Assembly (NCBI RefSeq): GCF_013523125.1
Contig: NZ_JAAMQJ010000019.1
Span: 1 to 64,000 of the forward strand
Length of the DNA: 64,000 bases
Direction: 5' to 3'
DNA from: Pseudomonas entomophila
GTDB lineage: Bacteria > Pseudomonadota > Gammaproteobacteria > Pseudomonadales > Pseudomonadaceae
Shown here one piece after another: positions 1-8,074 of the stretch. Each line of letters begins with the position of its first letter. The stretch's first letter is position 1. The position numbers and the translations under genes were made by a program. The notes under the pieces are model-generated. The model was not told the origin of the DNA. It ran no database searches and saw nothing but the letters and a program-made list of their open reading frames with translations.

Positions 1-261
1 AGACAGGGAATTGTGTTTGGCTTTATGCTTGCTCATGGACTGGCCCTCGCTGCCGTTGGCTGTTCAAGAAACGCCACCGTGGCACTGTGATGCCTCGGCG
101 GGGGCGAGTCCATTCAATTACACCCGTGGCCGCACCACGGCGTTGCAGGCCATCGCGGTCACCTGTAGGAGCGGCCCCCGTGCCGCGATTGGGCCTGAAG
201 GGCCCACAAAATCAGCCACTCCATGCATCAGGCAGACCTGTACCGCTATCGCCCACGTCTC
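1..261. other. intergenic left edge, no gene recognised
   Basis: No open frame here has convincing coding character or a ribosome binding site. The only recognisable content is the REP-type repeat at 146-204. The window begins downstream of the minus-strand lipoprotein-ubiX-mpl group, so this is probably the 3' flank of that operon. Confidence 0.5.
146..204 (+). repeat. REP-type repeat, family A copy 1
   Basis: About 59 bases shared with the element at 10420-10478 and, inverted and shorter, with 10361-10404. The core reads TAGGAGCGGCCCC.GTGCCGCGAT followed by a short palindrome (GGGCCTGAAGGGCCC here). Extragenic palindromes of this kind are common in P. putida-group genomes. Confidence 0.75.
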
Positions 262-555
262 TTACAACCCACCCTGCGCCTGATACCGAACCCCCAGCAC
301 CGTCAGCACCGACAACGGCAGTAGCAGCGTGTCCAGCACCAGACTCCCCGGCAGGTCCAGGCGTGGCCAGGCGGGCGCCTCGGTGCCGAAGCGCTGCATC
401 GCGCAGCACCCGCCGTTCAGGGCGTACAGGTCCAGCCGCGTCCCGGCGTACACCACCGGCGCGCCAGGATGGGCCGCATCGAGGGTGCGCACCGTGGCGC
501 AGCCGCAGCTCAGGGCCAGCACCAGGGCCAGGGCGACGCCGCGGTTCGGTTTCAC
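262..555 (-). CDS. YceK/YidQ-like small lipoprotein
   Basis: A 97-residue protein with a short hydrophobic N-terminus ([13 protein letters not shown]) resembling a lipoprotein signal with the lipobox Cys near residue 19. The middle carries [15 protein letters not shown] and a double Cys (GGCC), and the C-terminus has the [15 protein letters not shown] hydrophobic block typical of the YceK/YidQ (DUF1375) family. Homologues are envelope lipoproteins of unknown function. I start it at a GTG whose first base precedes the TGA of ubiX, giving a GTGA overlap, so the two genes look translationally coupled. Family assignment is from sequence pattern; the role is unknown. Confidence 0.75.
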   Translation of the reverse strand: MKPNRGVALALVLALSCGCATVRTLDAAHPGAPVVYAGTRLDLYALNGGCCAMQRFGTEAPAWPRLDLPGSLVLDTLLLPLSVLTVLGVRYQAQGGL

Positions 556-1184
556 TCCTCGGCGGCGCCCAGGTGGTGCTCGCCCCAGCGTGGCAGCATG
601 TCTTGCGGAATCTCCAGCAGGTTGAGGATGCGCGCGACGACGAAGTCGATCAGGTCGTCGAGGGTCTGCGGCTGGTGGTAGAACCCCGGCGCCGCCGGCA
701 GGATCACCGCGCCCATCTGCGAGAGCTTGAGCATGTTTTCCAGGTGGATGGTGGAGAACGGCGCCTCGCGCGGCACCAGGATCAGTTGCCGGCGCTCCTT
801 GAGCGTGACGTCGGCGGCGCGCTCGATCAGGTTGTTGCAGGCACCGGTGGCGATCGCCGACAAGGTGCCGGTGGAGCACGGCACCACCACCATCGCCGCC
901 GGGGCCCCGGAGCCGGAGGCGACCGGCGACATCCAGTCCTCCTTGCCGTACACGCGGATCTGCCCGGCCGCAGCGCCGGTGTATTCGGTGAGGAAGGCCT
1001 GCATGGCCTGGGGCTTGGCCGGCAGGATCACGTCAGTCTCGGTGGACATCACCAGCTGCGCGGCCTTGGAAATCAAAAAGTGCACTTCGCGGTCTTCACG
1101 CACCAGGCAGTCCAGCAGGCGCAGACCGTACTGCGCGCCCGAGGCACCGGTCATGGCCAGGGTGATGCGCTGCGGCCCGCTCAT
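552..1184 (-). CDS. ubiX: flavin prenyltransferase UbiX
   Basis: 210 residues, the usual UbiX/Pad1 length. The enzyme transfers a dimethylallyl group to FMN to make prenylated FMN, the cofactor of the UbiD decarboxylase in ubiquinone synthesis. Visible family marks are the N-terminal flavin-binding GASGAQYG (about 13-20), the [15 protein letters not shown] segment, KERRxLILVPRE and the C-terminal [21 protein letters not shown]. It overlaps the end of mpl by four bases and the lipoprotein start by three, so all three probably share a transcript. UbiD itself is not in the window. Confidence 0.95.
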   Translation of the reverse strand: MSGPQRITLAMTGASGAQYGLRLLDCLVREDREVHFLISKAAQLVMSTETDVILPAKPQAMQAFLTEYTGAAAGQIRVYGKEDWMSPVASGSGAPAAMVVVPCSTGTLSAIATGACNNLIERAADVTLKERRQLILVPREAPFSTIHLENMLKLSQMGAVILPAAPGFYHQPQTLDDLIDFVVARILNLLEIPQDMLPRWGEHHLGAAEE

Positions 1185-2530
1185 CGCAGGGCCTCGGCGA
1201 GCTTGCCGTGCAGGCCGCCGAAGCCGCCGTTGCTCATGATCACCACATGGGTGCCGGGCCGGGCCTGGCCCTTCACGCGCTCGATGATCGCCTCGAGGCT
1301 GTCGGCGACCACGGCCGGCACCGGGCAGGACGCTGCCGTGCCGGCCAGGTCCCAGCCGAGGTTGGGCGGCGCGTACCAGATCACCTGGTCGGCGGCGACC
1401 ACACTCTCGGGCAGCCCGTCACGGTGCGCGCCCAGCTTCATGGAGTTGGAGCGCGGCTCGATGATGGCGATCACCGGGGCTTCGCCAACCCGCTTGCGCA
1501 AGCCGTCGAGGGTGGTGGCGATGGCGGTCGGGTGGTGGGCGAAGTCGTCATAGAGGGTCACGCCCGCCACCTCGGCGACCGTCTCCATGCGGCGCTTGAC
1601 GCTCTTGAAGGTGCTGAGGCCGTCGATCGCCATGGCCGGGGTGACCCCGACATGACGCGCCGCCGCCAGGGTCGCCAGGGCATTGGCGACGTTGTGCTGG
1701 CCGGTCAGTGTCCAGCCCACCACGCCCTGTGCCTGCCCGTCGAGCATCACTTCGAACCGTGAACCGTCGGCGCTCAGCAGGCGGGCCTGCCATTGGCCCC
1801 CTTCGCCGGTGGTCTGCACCGGTGTCCAGCAGCCCATGCCGATCACGCGCGCCAGCGCCGGCTCGGTGGTCGGGTGGATGACCAGCCCTTCGCTCGGGAT
1901 GGTGCGCACCAGGTGGTGGAACTGCCGCTCGATGGCCGCCAGGTCCGGGAAGATGTCGGCGTGGTCGAACTCGAGGTTGTTGAGGATCGCCGTGCGCGGG
2001 CGGTAGTGCACGAACTTCGAACGCTTGTCGAAGAAGGCGCTGTCGTACTCGTCGGCCTCGACCACGAAGAACGGGGTGCCGCCCAGGCGTGCGGACACCG
2101 CGAAGTTCTGCGGCACGCCGCCGATGAGAAAGCCCGGACTCATCCCGGCATGCTCCAGCACCCAGGCCAGCATGCTGCTGGTGGTGGTCTTGCCATGGGT
2201 CCCGGCCACCGCCAGCACCCAACGCCCCTGCAGCACGTGATCGGCCAGCCACTGCGGACCGGACACGTAGGGCAGCCCGGCATTGAGGACGTGCTCGACG
2301 GCCGGGTTGCCCCGCGACAGCGCATTGCCGATCACCACCAGGTCCGGTGCCGGATCGAGCTGCGCGGCGTCGTAGCCCTGGGTCAGTTCGATGCCCTGGG
2401 CCTGAAGCTGGGTGCTCATCGGTGGGTAGACATTGGCGTCGGAACCGGTGACCCGGTGGCCCAGCGCCTTGGCGAGTACCGCCAGAGACCCCATGAAAGT
2501 GCCGCAGATACCGAGAATGTGAATGTGCAT
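1181..2530 (-). CDS. mpl: UDP-MurNAc:L-Ala-gamma-D-Glu-meso-DAP ligase Mpl
   Basis: 449 residues, standard for Mpl. This cytoplasmic Mur ligase reattaches recovered tripeptide L-Ala-gamma-D-Glu-mDAP to UDP-MurNAc in peptidoglycan recycling. The N-terminal nucleotide-binding GICGTFMG lies at 7-14 and the ATP-binding GTHGKTTT at 110-117; the central [17 protein letters not shown] and the later [11 protein letters not shown] blocks are Mpl signatures. An open frame continues 18 codons upstream, but [10 protein letters not shown] is the conserved start. ubiX follows with a four-base overlap. Confidence 0.96.
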   Translation of the reverse strand: MHIHILGICGTFMGSLAVLAKALGHRVTGSDANVYPPMSTQLQAQGIELTQGYDAAQLDPAPDLVVIGNALSRGNPAVEHVLNAGLPYVSGPQWLADHVLQGRWVLAVAGTHGKTTTSSMLAWVLEHAGMSPGFLIGGVPQNFAVSARLGGTPFFVVEADEYDSAFFDKRSKFVHYRPRTAILNNLEFDHADIFPDLAAIERQFHHLVRTIPSEGLVIHPTTEPALARVIGMGCWTPVQTTGEGGQWQARLLSADGSRFEVMLDGQAQGVVGWTLTGQHNVANALATLAAARHVGVTPAMAIDGLSTFKSVKRRMETVAEVAGVTLYDDFAHHPTAIATTLDGLRKRVGEAPVIAIIEPRSNSMKLGAHRDGLPESVVAADQVIWYAPPNLGWDLAGTAASCPVPAVVADSLEAIIERVKGQARPGTHVVIMSNGGFGGLHGKLAEALR

Positions 2531-2596
2531 GATCGACCTCGCAAAACGTCGAGGCAGGGTAGCCCAGGCGGGCGCAAATCGCACCCGCTGTTTCGC

Positions 2597-4492
2597 TCAG
2601 CGACGGCGCTCGATGCCGTGTCGACGCAACTTGCGATACAGCGTGTTGCGGCTGATGCCGAGCTGCTCGGCGACACGGGTCATGTGCCAGTGGTGGGCCT
2701 GGAGCGTGCGCAGCAGGGCGCCGCGTTCGGCGTCCTCGAGGCAGTTGGCGACCATGGGCGGCGAGGCCTCGGCCACAGGAGGCCGGCGGATCGCCGCCGG
2801 CAGGTCCTCGACCCGGATCAGTCCGTCGTCGCACAAGGCCACCAGGGTGCGCAGCACATGGCGCAGCTGCCTGACGTTGCCGGGCCAGGCGAAGGCCAGC
2901 AGGCGCTGGCGCGCAGTGTCCTCCAGGCGTACAGGATGGTCACCGGCCTCCTGGGCGAGCAGCGCGTCGAGCAGGTGCGCCGTGTCCGAACGCTCGCGCA
3001 CGGCCGGCAGCTCGACGTCAAGCCCCGCGAGCCGATAGTACAGGTCTTCCCGGAAGCTGCCCTGGGCGACCTGCTCGAGCAGGTCGCGGTGGGTGGCGCT
3101 GACGATGCGCACGTCCAGCGCCTGCGCCTGGCCGCCGATCGGCACCACCTGACGCTCTTCCAGCACCCGCAGCAAGCGCGTCTGCAAAGCCAGCGGCATG
3201 TCGCCGATCTCGTCCAGCAGCAGGGTCCCGCCATTGGCCTGCAGCAGCTTGCCCGGCATGCCGTCCTTGCGCGCCCCGGTGAAGCTGCCTCCGCGATAGC
3301 CGAACAGCTCGCTCTCGATCAGGCTTTCCGGTAGCGAGGCGCAGTTGATGGCCACGAACGGCGCCTGCCGTCGTGTGCTGGCCTGGTGGATCGCCTTGGC
3401 GAACGCCTCCTTGCCCACGCCGGTCTCGCCGTGCAGCAGCACGGGCACGTCACGCTCGAAGACCCGCAAGGCGCGGCGAAACTGCTCGCTCAATCCGGCA
3501 TCGAGCAGGCACAGCCCCACCCCGGTGACCTGGGCCAGACGCGGCGCTACCTGCGGCCGGGCGACGGTGCGCCCGCGCACGCTGGCAAACAGTGCACGAC
3601 CATCGCGGGTGTGCAATGGCCAGACCGTGCTGCCCTGGGGCATGGCGCGCTGAATCAGCGCTTGGGGGTCGCAACAGAACCACTGCGTCAGCGTCTGCCC
3701 CAGCAAGGCGTCGCGGCTGGTCGCCAGCAGGTTCAGGGCGCTCTGGTTGGCGGCGCAGACCCGGCCTTCGTCATCGAAGGCCAGCAGCCCTTCGCTGAAC
3801 AGGCCGACCGACTCGGCACGCGGGTGGAACCGCAGCAGCCACTGGTGCGCGTACTGGCGCAGGAAGTAGCAGCTCTCGATCATCCGCGCCGACAGGTTCA
3901 CCAGGCTCATGGTGTGGAACTGGCTCTGGCGCGACACCTGGGCCTTGGCCGACGACACGTCGAGCACGGCGAGCAGGTCGCCATGGGGGTCGAACACCGG
4001 GCTTGCCGAGCAGGTCAGTCCGGTGTGCCGCCCCCGGAAGTGCTCGTCTTGGTGGATGGTCAAGGGTTGCCGCTCGACCAGGCAGGTGCCGATCCCGTTG
4101 GTGCCCTCGCGCGCTTCGCTCCAGTCCGCGCCCAGCCACAGCCCGGCGCGCTCGAACACGTGGCGTTCGGCGGGTGCGGTGACGCATTCGAGGATGATGC
4201 CGCGGGCATCGGTCAGCAGCACCGCATGCCCGGCGCCGGCCAGTTGCTGGTGGAGGCTGTTCAGCTCGCCGCTGGCGATGTCCAGCACCTGCTGCAGGCG
4301 CTCGCGGCTTTCCCGCAGCCCGGCCTGCTCCAGCACCACCGGATCCTGCAGCACGGCCGGGTCGAGGTGATAGTCGTCCAGGCAGCGCAGCCAGGACCGT
4401 GCGATGGAAGGGTCGCTGACGGCGTCGCCCTTCGCGCCTCGGGCCACGGTCAGTACCTGGCTGGCATGGCGGCTCAAAGACGTGCTCTGCAT
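2597..4492 (-). CDS. sigma-54-dependent AcoR-type activator, probable ethanolamine/acetaldehyde regulator
   Basis: 631 residues. A GAF-like sensor region (about 75-190) and a PAS-like region (about 225-300) precede an AAA+ sigma-54 interaction domain with Walker A GETGVGKE at 355-362, and a Fis-type helix-turn-helix closes the protein (ISRNTLYRKLRRHGI). This is the AcoR/EatR-like architecture. The loop that contacts sigma-54 reads GSFTGA (402-407), not GAFTGA. I start at MQSTSLSRH, preceded by GGAGAA at good spacing, and not at the upstream in-frame codon. It is divergent from the acetaldehyde dehydrogenase, which has a sigma-54 promoter and an upstream inverted repeat, so local control is inferred. 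The inducer is not evident from sequence. Confidence 0.88.
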   Translation of the reverse strand: MQSTSLSRHASQVLTVARGAKGDAVSDPSIARSWLRCLDDYHLDPAVLQDPVVLEQAGLRESRERLQQVLDIASGELNSLHQQLAGAGHAVLLTDARGIILECVTAPAERHVFERAGLWLGADWSEAREGTNGIGTCLVERQPLTIHQDEHFRGRHTGLTCSASPVFDPHGDLLAVLDVSSAKAQVSRQSQFHTMSLVNLSARMIESCYFLRQYAHQWLLRFHPRAESVGLFSEGLLAFDDEGRVCAANQSALNLLATSRDALLGQTLTQWFCCDPQALIQRAMPQGSTVWPLHTRDGRALFASVRGRTVARPQVAPRLAQVTGVGLCLLDAGLSEQFRRALRVFERDVPVLLHGETGVGKEAFAKAIHQASTRRQAPFVAINCASLPESLIESELFGYRGGSFTGARKDGMPGKLLQANGGTLLLDEIGDMPLALQTRLLRVLEERQVVPIGGQAQALDVRIVSATHRDLLEQVAQGSFREDLYYRLAGLDVELPAVRERSDTAHLLDALLAQEAGDHPVRLEDTARQRLLAFAWPGNVRQLRHVLRTLVALCDDGLIRVEDLPAAIRRPPVAEASPPMVANCLEDAERGALLRTLQAHHWHMTRVAEQLGISRNTLYRKLRRHGIERRR

Positions 4493-4582
4493 GGTTGTTG
4501 TTCTCCGCAGATGACTCGTGCGGCCAGCATCCTCCACCCACGCCAGGTTTGCAACGAAGGGCGTCTGACGCCACCGTGAACC

Positions 4583-4609
4583 GTGTCACAAACGGTACAG
4601 ACTGTGACG
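4583..4609. promoter_or_regulatory. candidate enhancer (UAS) for the sigma-54 activator
   Basis: Inverted repeat TGTCACA (4584-4590), 12-base spacer, TGTGACG (4603-4609). It lies about 90-110 bases upstream of the GG/GC pair of the sigma-54 promoter at 4695, the normal distance for an upstream activator site, and in the divergent gap beside the activator gene. Confidence 0.6.
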
Positions 4610-4694
4610 AGGCGTTGCGCCACGGCAGGCACAACCCCCGGCCCGACGCCGCCCGCCCTCCCCTGAAACCCGCGTTGCAGAGCCTTCCACGGCG

Positions 4695-4711
4695 TTGGCC
4701 CAGGGTTTGCT
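4695..4711 (+). promoter_or_regulatory. sigma-54 (-24/-12) promoter of the acetaldehyde dehydrogenase gene
   Basis: TTGGCCCAGGGTTTGCT: GG at 4697-4698, exactly ten bases, then GC at 4709-4710, close to the consensus TTGGCAC-N5-TTGCW. It sits about 50 bases before the start codon and faces away from a sigma-54 activator gene. Confidence 0.8.
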
Positions 4712-4757
4712 CTACGCTTTGGGACTCCACCACAACACAAGAGCCAGGAGACACATC

Positions 4758-6278
4758 ATGCGTTACGCACACCCCGGTACCGACGGCGCCAAGGTCAACT
4801 TCAAGCCCCGCTACGGCAATTACATCGGCGGCGAGTTCGTCGCGCCGGTGAACGGCGACTATTTCACCACCACCTCGCCGGTCAATGGCCAGCCGATCGC
4901 CGAATTTCCTCGCTCTACGGCCGAAGACATCGACAAGGCCCTGGACGCCGCCCATGCCGCTGCCGATGCCTGGGGTCGCACCGCCGTCCAGGACCGCTCC
5001 AACACCCTGCTGAAGATCGCCGACCGCCTCGAAGCCAACCTGGAGCTGCTGGCCATCACCGAAACCTGGGACAACGGCAAGCCGATCCGTGAAACCCTCA
5101 ATGCCGACATCCCCCTGGCGGTCGACCACTTCCGCTACTTCGCCGGCTGCCTGCGTGCCCAGGAAGGCGCGGCCGCGGAGATCAACGAAGGCACCGTGGC
5201 CTATCATTTCCATGAGCCGCTGGGCGTGGTCGGGCAGATCATCCCGTGGAACTTCCCGATCCTGATGGCCGCCTGGAAGCTGGCGCCGGCCCTGGCCGCC
5301 GGCAACTGCGTGGTACTCAAGCCCGCCGAGCAGACGCCGCTGGGCATCACCGTGCTGGCCGAGCTGATCGGCGACCTGCTGCCGCCCGGCGTGCTCAACA
5401 TCGTCCAGGGCTTCGGCCGCGAAGCCGGGGAAGCCCTGGCCACCAGCAAGCGCATCGCCAAGATCGCTTTCACCGGCTCCACCCCGGTGGGCTCGCACAT
5501 CATGAAATGCGCCGCCGAGAACATCATCCCTTCCACGGTGGAACTGGGCGGCAAGTCGCCGAACATCTACTTCGAAGACGTCATGAACGCCGAGCCAGCG
5601 TTCATCGACAAGGCCGCCGAGGGCCTGGTGCTGGCGTTCTTCAACCAGGGCGAGGTGTGCACCTGCCCATCGCGCGCGCTGGTGCAGGAGTCGATCTACC
5701 CGCAGTTCATGCAAGTGGTGATGGAGAAGGTCAAGAAGATCAAGCGCGGCGACCCGCTGGACACCGACACCATGGTCGGCGCCCAGGCGTCGCAGCAACA
5801 GTTCGACAAGATCCTCTCCTACCTCGAGATCGCCCAGCAGGAAGGCGCCGAGCTGCTGACCGGCGGCAAGGTCGAGAAACTCGAGGGCAGCCTGTCGACC
5901 GGGTACTACATCCAGCCGACCCTGCTCAAGGGCAACAACGCGATGCGCGTGTTCCAGGAAGAGATCTTCGGCCCGGTGGTCAGTGTCACCACCTTCAAGG
6001 ACGAGGCCGAGGCCCTGGCGATCGCCAACGACACCGAGTTCGGCCTGGGCGCCGGCGTCTGGACCCGCGACATCAACCGCGCCTATCGCATGGGCCGCGG
6101 CATCAAGGCCGGCCGGGTCTGGACCAACTGCTACCACCTGTACCCGGCACACGCGGCCTTCGGCGGCTACAAGAAGTCCGGCGTGGGACGCGAAACCCAC
6201 AAGATGATGCTCGACCACTATCAGCAGACCAAGAACCTGCTGGTCAGTTATGACATCAATCCGTTGGGGTTCTTCTGA
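4758..6278 (+). CDS. exaC: NAD-dependent acetaldehyde dehydrogenase (AldB/ExaC type)
   Basis: 506 residues, typical of the AldB/ExaC/AcoD branch of the ALDH superfamily, which oxidises acetaldehyde to acetate in the cytoplasm. The catalytic Cys lies in [13 protein letters not shown] (Cys 301), the conserved Glu in ELGGKSPN, and the NAD-binding IPWNFP and FTGS blocks are present. The start [10 protein letters not shown] follows AGGAG at 4746-4750; an upstream in-frame codon has no such site. With the permease and EutBC downstream, its natural role here is removing the acetaldehyde that EutBC releases. Expression is probably sigma-54 dependent (promoter at 4695). P. putida annotations also call this gene aldB-I. 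Confidence 0.92.
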   Translation: MRYAHPGTDGAKVNFKPRYGNYIGGEFVAPVNGDYFTTTSPVNGQPIAEFPRSTAEDIDKALDAAHAAADAWGRTAVQDRSNTLLKIADRLEANLELLAITETWDNGKPIRETLNADIPLAVDHFRYFAGCLRAQEGAAAEINEGTVAYHFHEPLGVVGQIIPWNFPILMAAWKLAPALAAGNCVVLKPAEQTPLGITVLAELIGDLLPPGVLNIVQGFGREAGEALATSKRIAKIAFTGSTPVGSHIMKCAAENIIPSTVELGGKSPNIYFEDVMNAEPAFIDKAAEGLVLAFFNQGEVCTCPSRALVQESIYPQFMQVVMEKVKKIKRGDPLDTDTMVGAQASQQQFDKILSYLEIAQQEGAELLTGGKVEKLEGSLSTGYYIQPTLLKGNNAMRVFQEEIFGPVVSVTTFKDEAEALAIANDTEFGLGAGVWTRDINRAYRMGRGIKAGRVWTNCYHLYPAHAAFGGYKKSGVGRETHKMMLDHYQQTKNLLVSYDINPLGFF

Positions 6279-6350
6279 GCTGCAAGTGGCTAGCTGCAAG
6301 CGGCAAGTAAAGGCGGGACGGTGGTGAGGCGGCATGGGGTGCATGACTTG

Positions 6351-6460
6351 TAGCTTCTAGCTTCTAGCTTCTAGCTTCTAGCTTGTAGCTTGTAGCTTGT
6401 AGCTTGTAGCTTGTAGCTTGTAGCTTGTAGCTTGTAGCTTGTAGCTCGCAGCTCGCAGCT
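6351..6460. repeat. heptanucleotide tandem repeat TAGCTTS, about 15.7 units
   Basis: Four TAGCTTC units (6351-6378), nine TAGCTTG units (6379-6441), then decaying TAGCTCG, CAGCTCG and partial CAGCT. Between the dehydrogenase stop and the array, 6281-6307 carries GCTGCAAG-type sequence that is nearly complementary to the repeat, so the whole gap may fold. It lies between the dehydrogenase gene and the permease. Confidence 0.95.
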
Positions 6461-6472
6461 CCCTCGCCCCGC

Positions 6473-6489
6473 CTGGCCCGCTTCCTGCA
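6473..6489 (+). promoter_or_regulatory. candidate sigma-54 promoter of the ethanolamine permease
   Basis: CTGGCCCGCTTCCTGCA: GG at 6475-6476, ten bases, GC at 6487-6488. It fits the -24/-12 spacing with a weaker -12 box than the site at 4695. It starts directly after the heptamer repeat and about 60 bases before the permease start. Confidence 0.5.
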
Positions 6490-6547
6490 CACCCCATCAC
6501 CACGGGGCCGGCGCACCCTGCCGGCCAACAAGAAGAAAGGTGAATCT

Positions 6548-7996
6548 ATGCCAAGCGAACAGGCTGCACACGCGCCGGCAGGCGCGTCGGTCGACTTCGA
6601 GAACGTCGACTCCGATTACTTCCAGCAACGACAACTGAAAAAAGGCGCGGCAGGCTGGGTCCTGCTGGTGGGCCTGGGCGTGGCCTACGTGATTTCCGGC
6701 GACTATGCCGGGTGGAACTTCGGTCTGGCCCAGGGCGGCTGGGGCGGGATGTTCCTCGCCACGCTGCTGATGGCCACCATGTACCTGTGCATGTGCTTCT
6801 CCCTGGCCGAACTGTCGTCGATGATCCCCACCGCCGGGGGTGGCTACGGCTTCGCCCGCAGCGCCTTCGGGCCCTGGGGCGGGTTCCTGACCGGGACGGC
6901 GATCCTCATCGAATACGCCATCGCGCCCGCGGCGATCGCCGTGTTCATCGGCGCCTACTGCCAGTCGCTGTTCGGCATCGGCGGCTGGATGATCTACCTG
7001 GCCTTCTACGTGGTGTTCATCGGCATCCACATCTTCGGGGTCGGTGAAGCCTTGAAGCTGATGTTCGCCATCACGGCGGTGGCGGCCATCGCGCTGGCGG
7101 TGTTCCTGCTGGCCATGGTGCCGCACTTCGACGCCGCCAATCTGTTCGACATCGCCCCCACCCAGGCCGTCGGCGCCAGCAGCTTCCTGCCGTTCGGCTA
7201 CGTCGGCGTGTGGGCGGCGATCCCCTACGCGATCTGGTTCTTCCTGGCGGTCGAAGGCGTGCCCCTGGCGGCCGAAGAGACCAAGAACCCACGGCGCGAC
7301 CTGCCTCGCGGCCTGATCGGCGCGATGCTGGTACTGCTCAGCTTCGCCCTTTTGATCCTGGTCATCGGCCCGGGCGGCGCTGGCGCCGAGGCGCTCAAGG
7401 CTTCGGGCAACCCCCTGGTCGAGGCACTGGCCAAGGCCTACGGCGGCTCGACCTGGATGGGCAGCTTCGTCAACCTGGTCGGCCTGGCCGGCCTGATCGC
7501 CAGCTTCTTCTCGATCATCTACGCCTACTCGCGGCAGATCTTCGCCCTGTCGCGGGCCGGTTACCTGCCGCGCAAGCTGTCGGAGACCAACAAGAGCAAG
7601 GCGCCAGTGCTGGCGTTGGTGATCCCGGGCCTGATCGGCTTCGCGCTGTCGCTCACCGGCCAGGGTGACCTGCTGATCCTGGTGGCGGTGTTCGGTGCGA
7701 CCTTGTCCTACGTGCTGATGATGGCGGCGCACATCACCCTGCGCATTCGGCGCCCCAAAATGGAGCGCCCTTACCGCACGCCGGGCGGGGTCGTGACCTC
7801 GGGTGTGGCACTGGTGCTGGCGTGCATCGCCGTGGTGGCCGGCTTCCTGGTCGATCCACGGGTGGTGATCGGCGCGGCGGTGATCTACGCAGTGCTGATC
7901 GCCTACTTCGCGTTCTACAGCCGCCACCACCTGGTGGCTGGCACGCCCGAAGAGGAACTGGCGGCGATCCAGCAGGCCGAGCAGACCTTGCACTGA
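6548..7996 (+). CDS. eat: ethanolamine permease, APC family
   Basis: 482 residues with about twelve hydrophobic segments, an inner-membrane amino acid/polyamine/organocation transporter. The N-terminal soluble stretch ending in LKKGAAGWVLLVGLGVAYVIS, the SSMIPTAGGGYGFARSAFGPWGG block and the AAEETKNPRRDLPRGL loop are characteristic of the Eat ethanolamine permease subgroup. The start is supported by AAAGGTGA eight bases upstream. It sits between the acetaldehyde dehydrogenase and eutBC, so ethanolamine is the evident substrate. A candidate sigma-54 promoter precedes it. Confidence 0.93.
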   Translation: MPSEQAAHAPAGASVDFENVDSDYFQQRQLKKGAAGWVLLVGLGVAYVISGDYAGWNFGLAQGGWGGMFLATLLMATMYLCMCFSLAELSSMIPTAGGGYGFARSAFGPWGGFLTGTAILIEYAIAPAAIAVFIGAYCQSLFGIGGWMIYLAFYVVFIGIHIFGVGEALKLMFAITAVAAIALAVFLLAMVPHFDAANLFDIAPTQAVGASSFLPFGYVGVWAAIPYAIWFFLAVEGVPLAAEETKNPRRDLPRGLIGAMLVLLSFALLILVIGPGGAGAEALKASGNPLVEALAKAYGGSTWMGSFVNLVGLAGLIASFFSIIYAYSRQIFALSRAGYLPRKLSETNKSKAPVLALVIPGLIGFALSLTGQGDLLILVAVFGATLSYVLMMAAHITLRIRRPKMERPYRTPGGVVTSGVALVLACIAVVAGFLVDPRVVIGAAVIYAVLIAYFAFYSRHHLVAGTPEEELAAIQQAEQTLH

Positions 7997-8005
7997 CTGA
8001 CGCGC

Positions 8006-8060
8006 GAGCGCCTTGCCCGGCGGGGCGCTCGACGCCACGCGGCACCTGAGGGGGTGCCGC
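8006..8060 (+). promoter_or_regulatory. two consecutive hairpins between eat and eutB
   Basis: GAGCGCC (8006-8012) pairs with GGCGCTC (8024-8030), and GCGGCACC (8039-8046) pairs perfectly with GGTGCCGC (8053-8060). The second ends just before the GGAGG of eutB. There is no clear U-run, so mRNA stabilisation or processing is likelier than strong termination. Confidence 0.5.
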
Positions 8061-8074
8061 TTTGGAGGTTGTAG

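Noticed and set aside
11..283. 90-codon open frame at the left edge
   Set aside because: Runs through a REP element and has no ribosome binding site or recognisable sequence.
87..1553. long plus-strand open frame antisense to ubiX and mpl
   Set aside because: Arg/Pro/Gly-rich translation with no domain; both genes on the other strand are certain.
3771..6344. 857-codon minus-strand open frame across the regulator and dehydrogenase
   Set aside because: Antisense to the dehydrogenase and out of frame in the regulator; low-complexity product typical of high-GC shadows.
6351..6460. tandem repeat considered as a CRISPR array
   Set aside because: Units are seven bases with no spacers and no cas genes are nearby.
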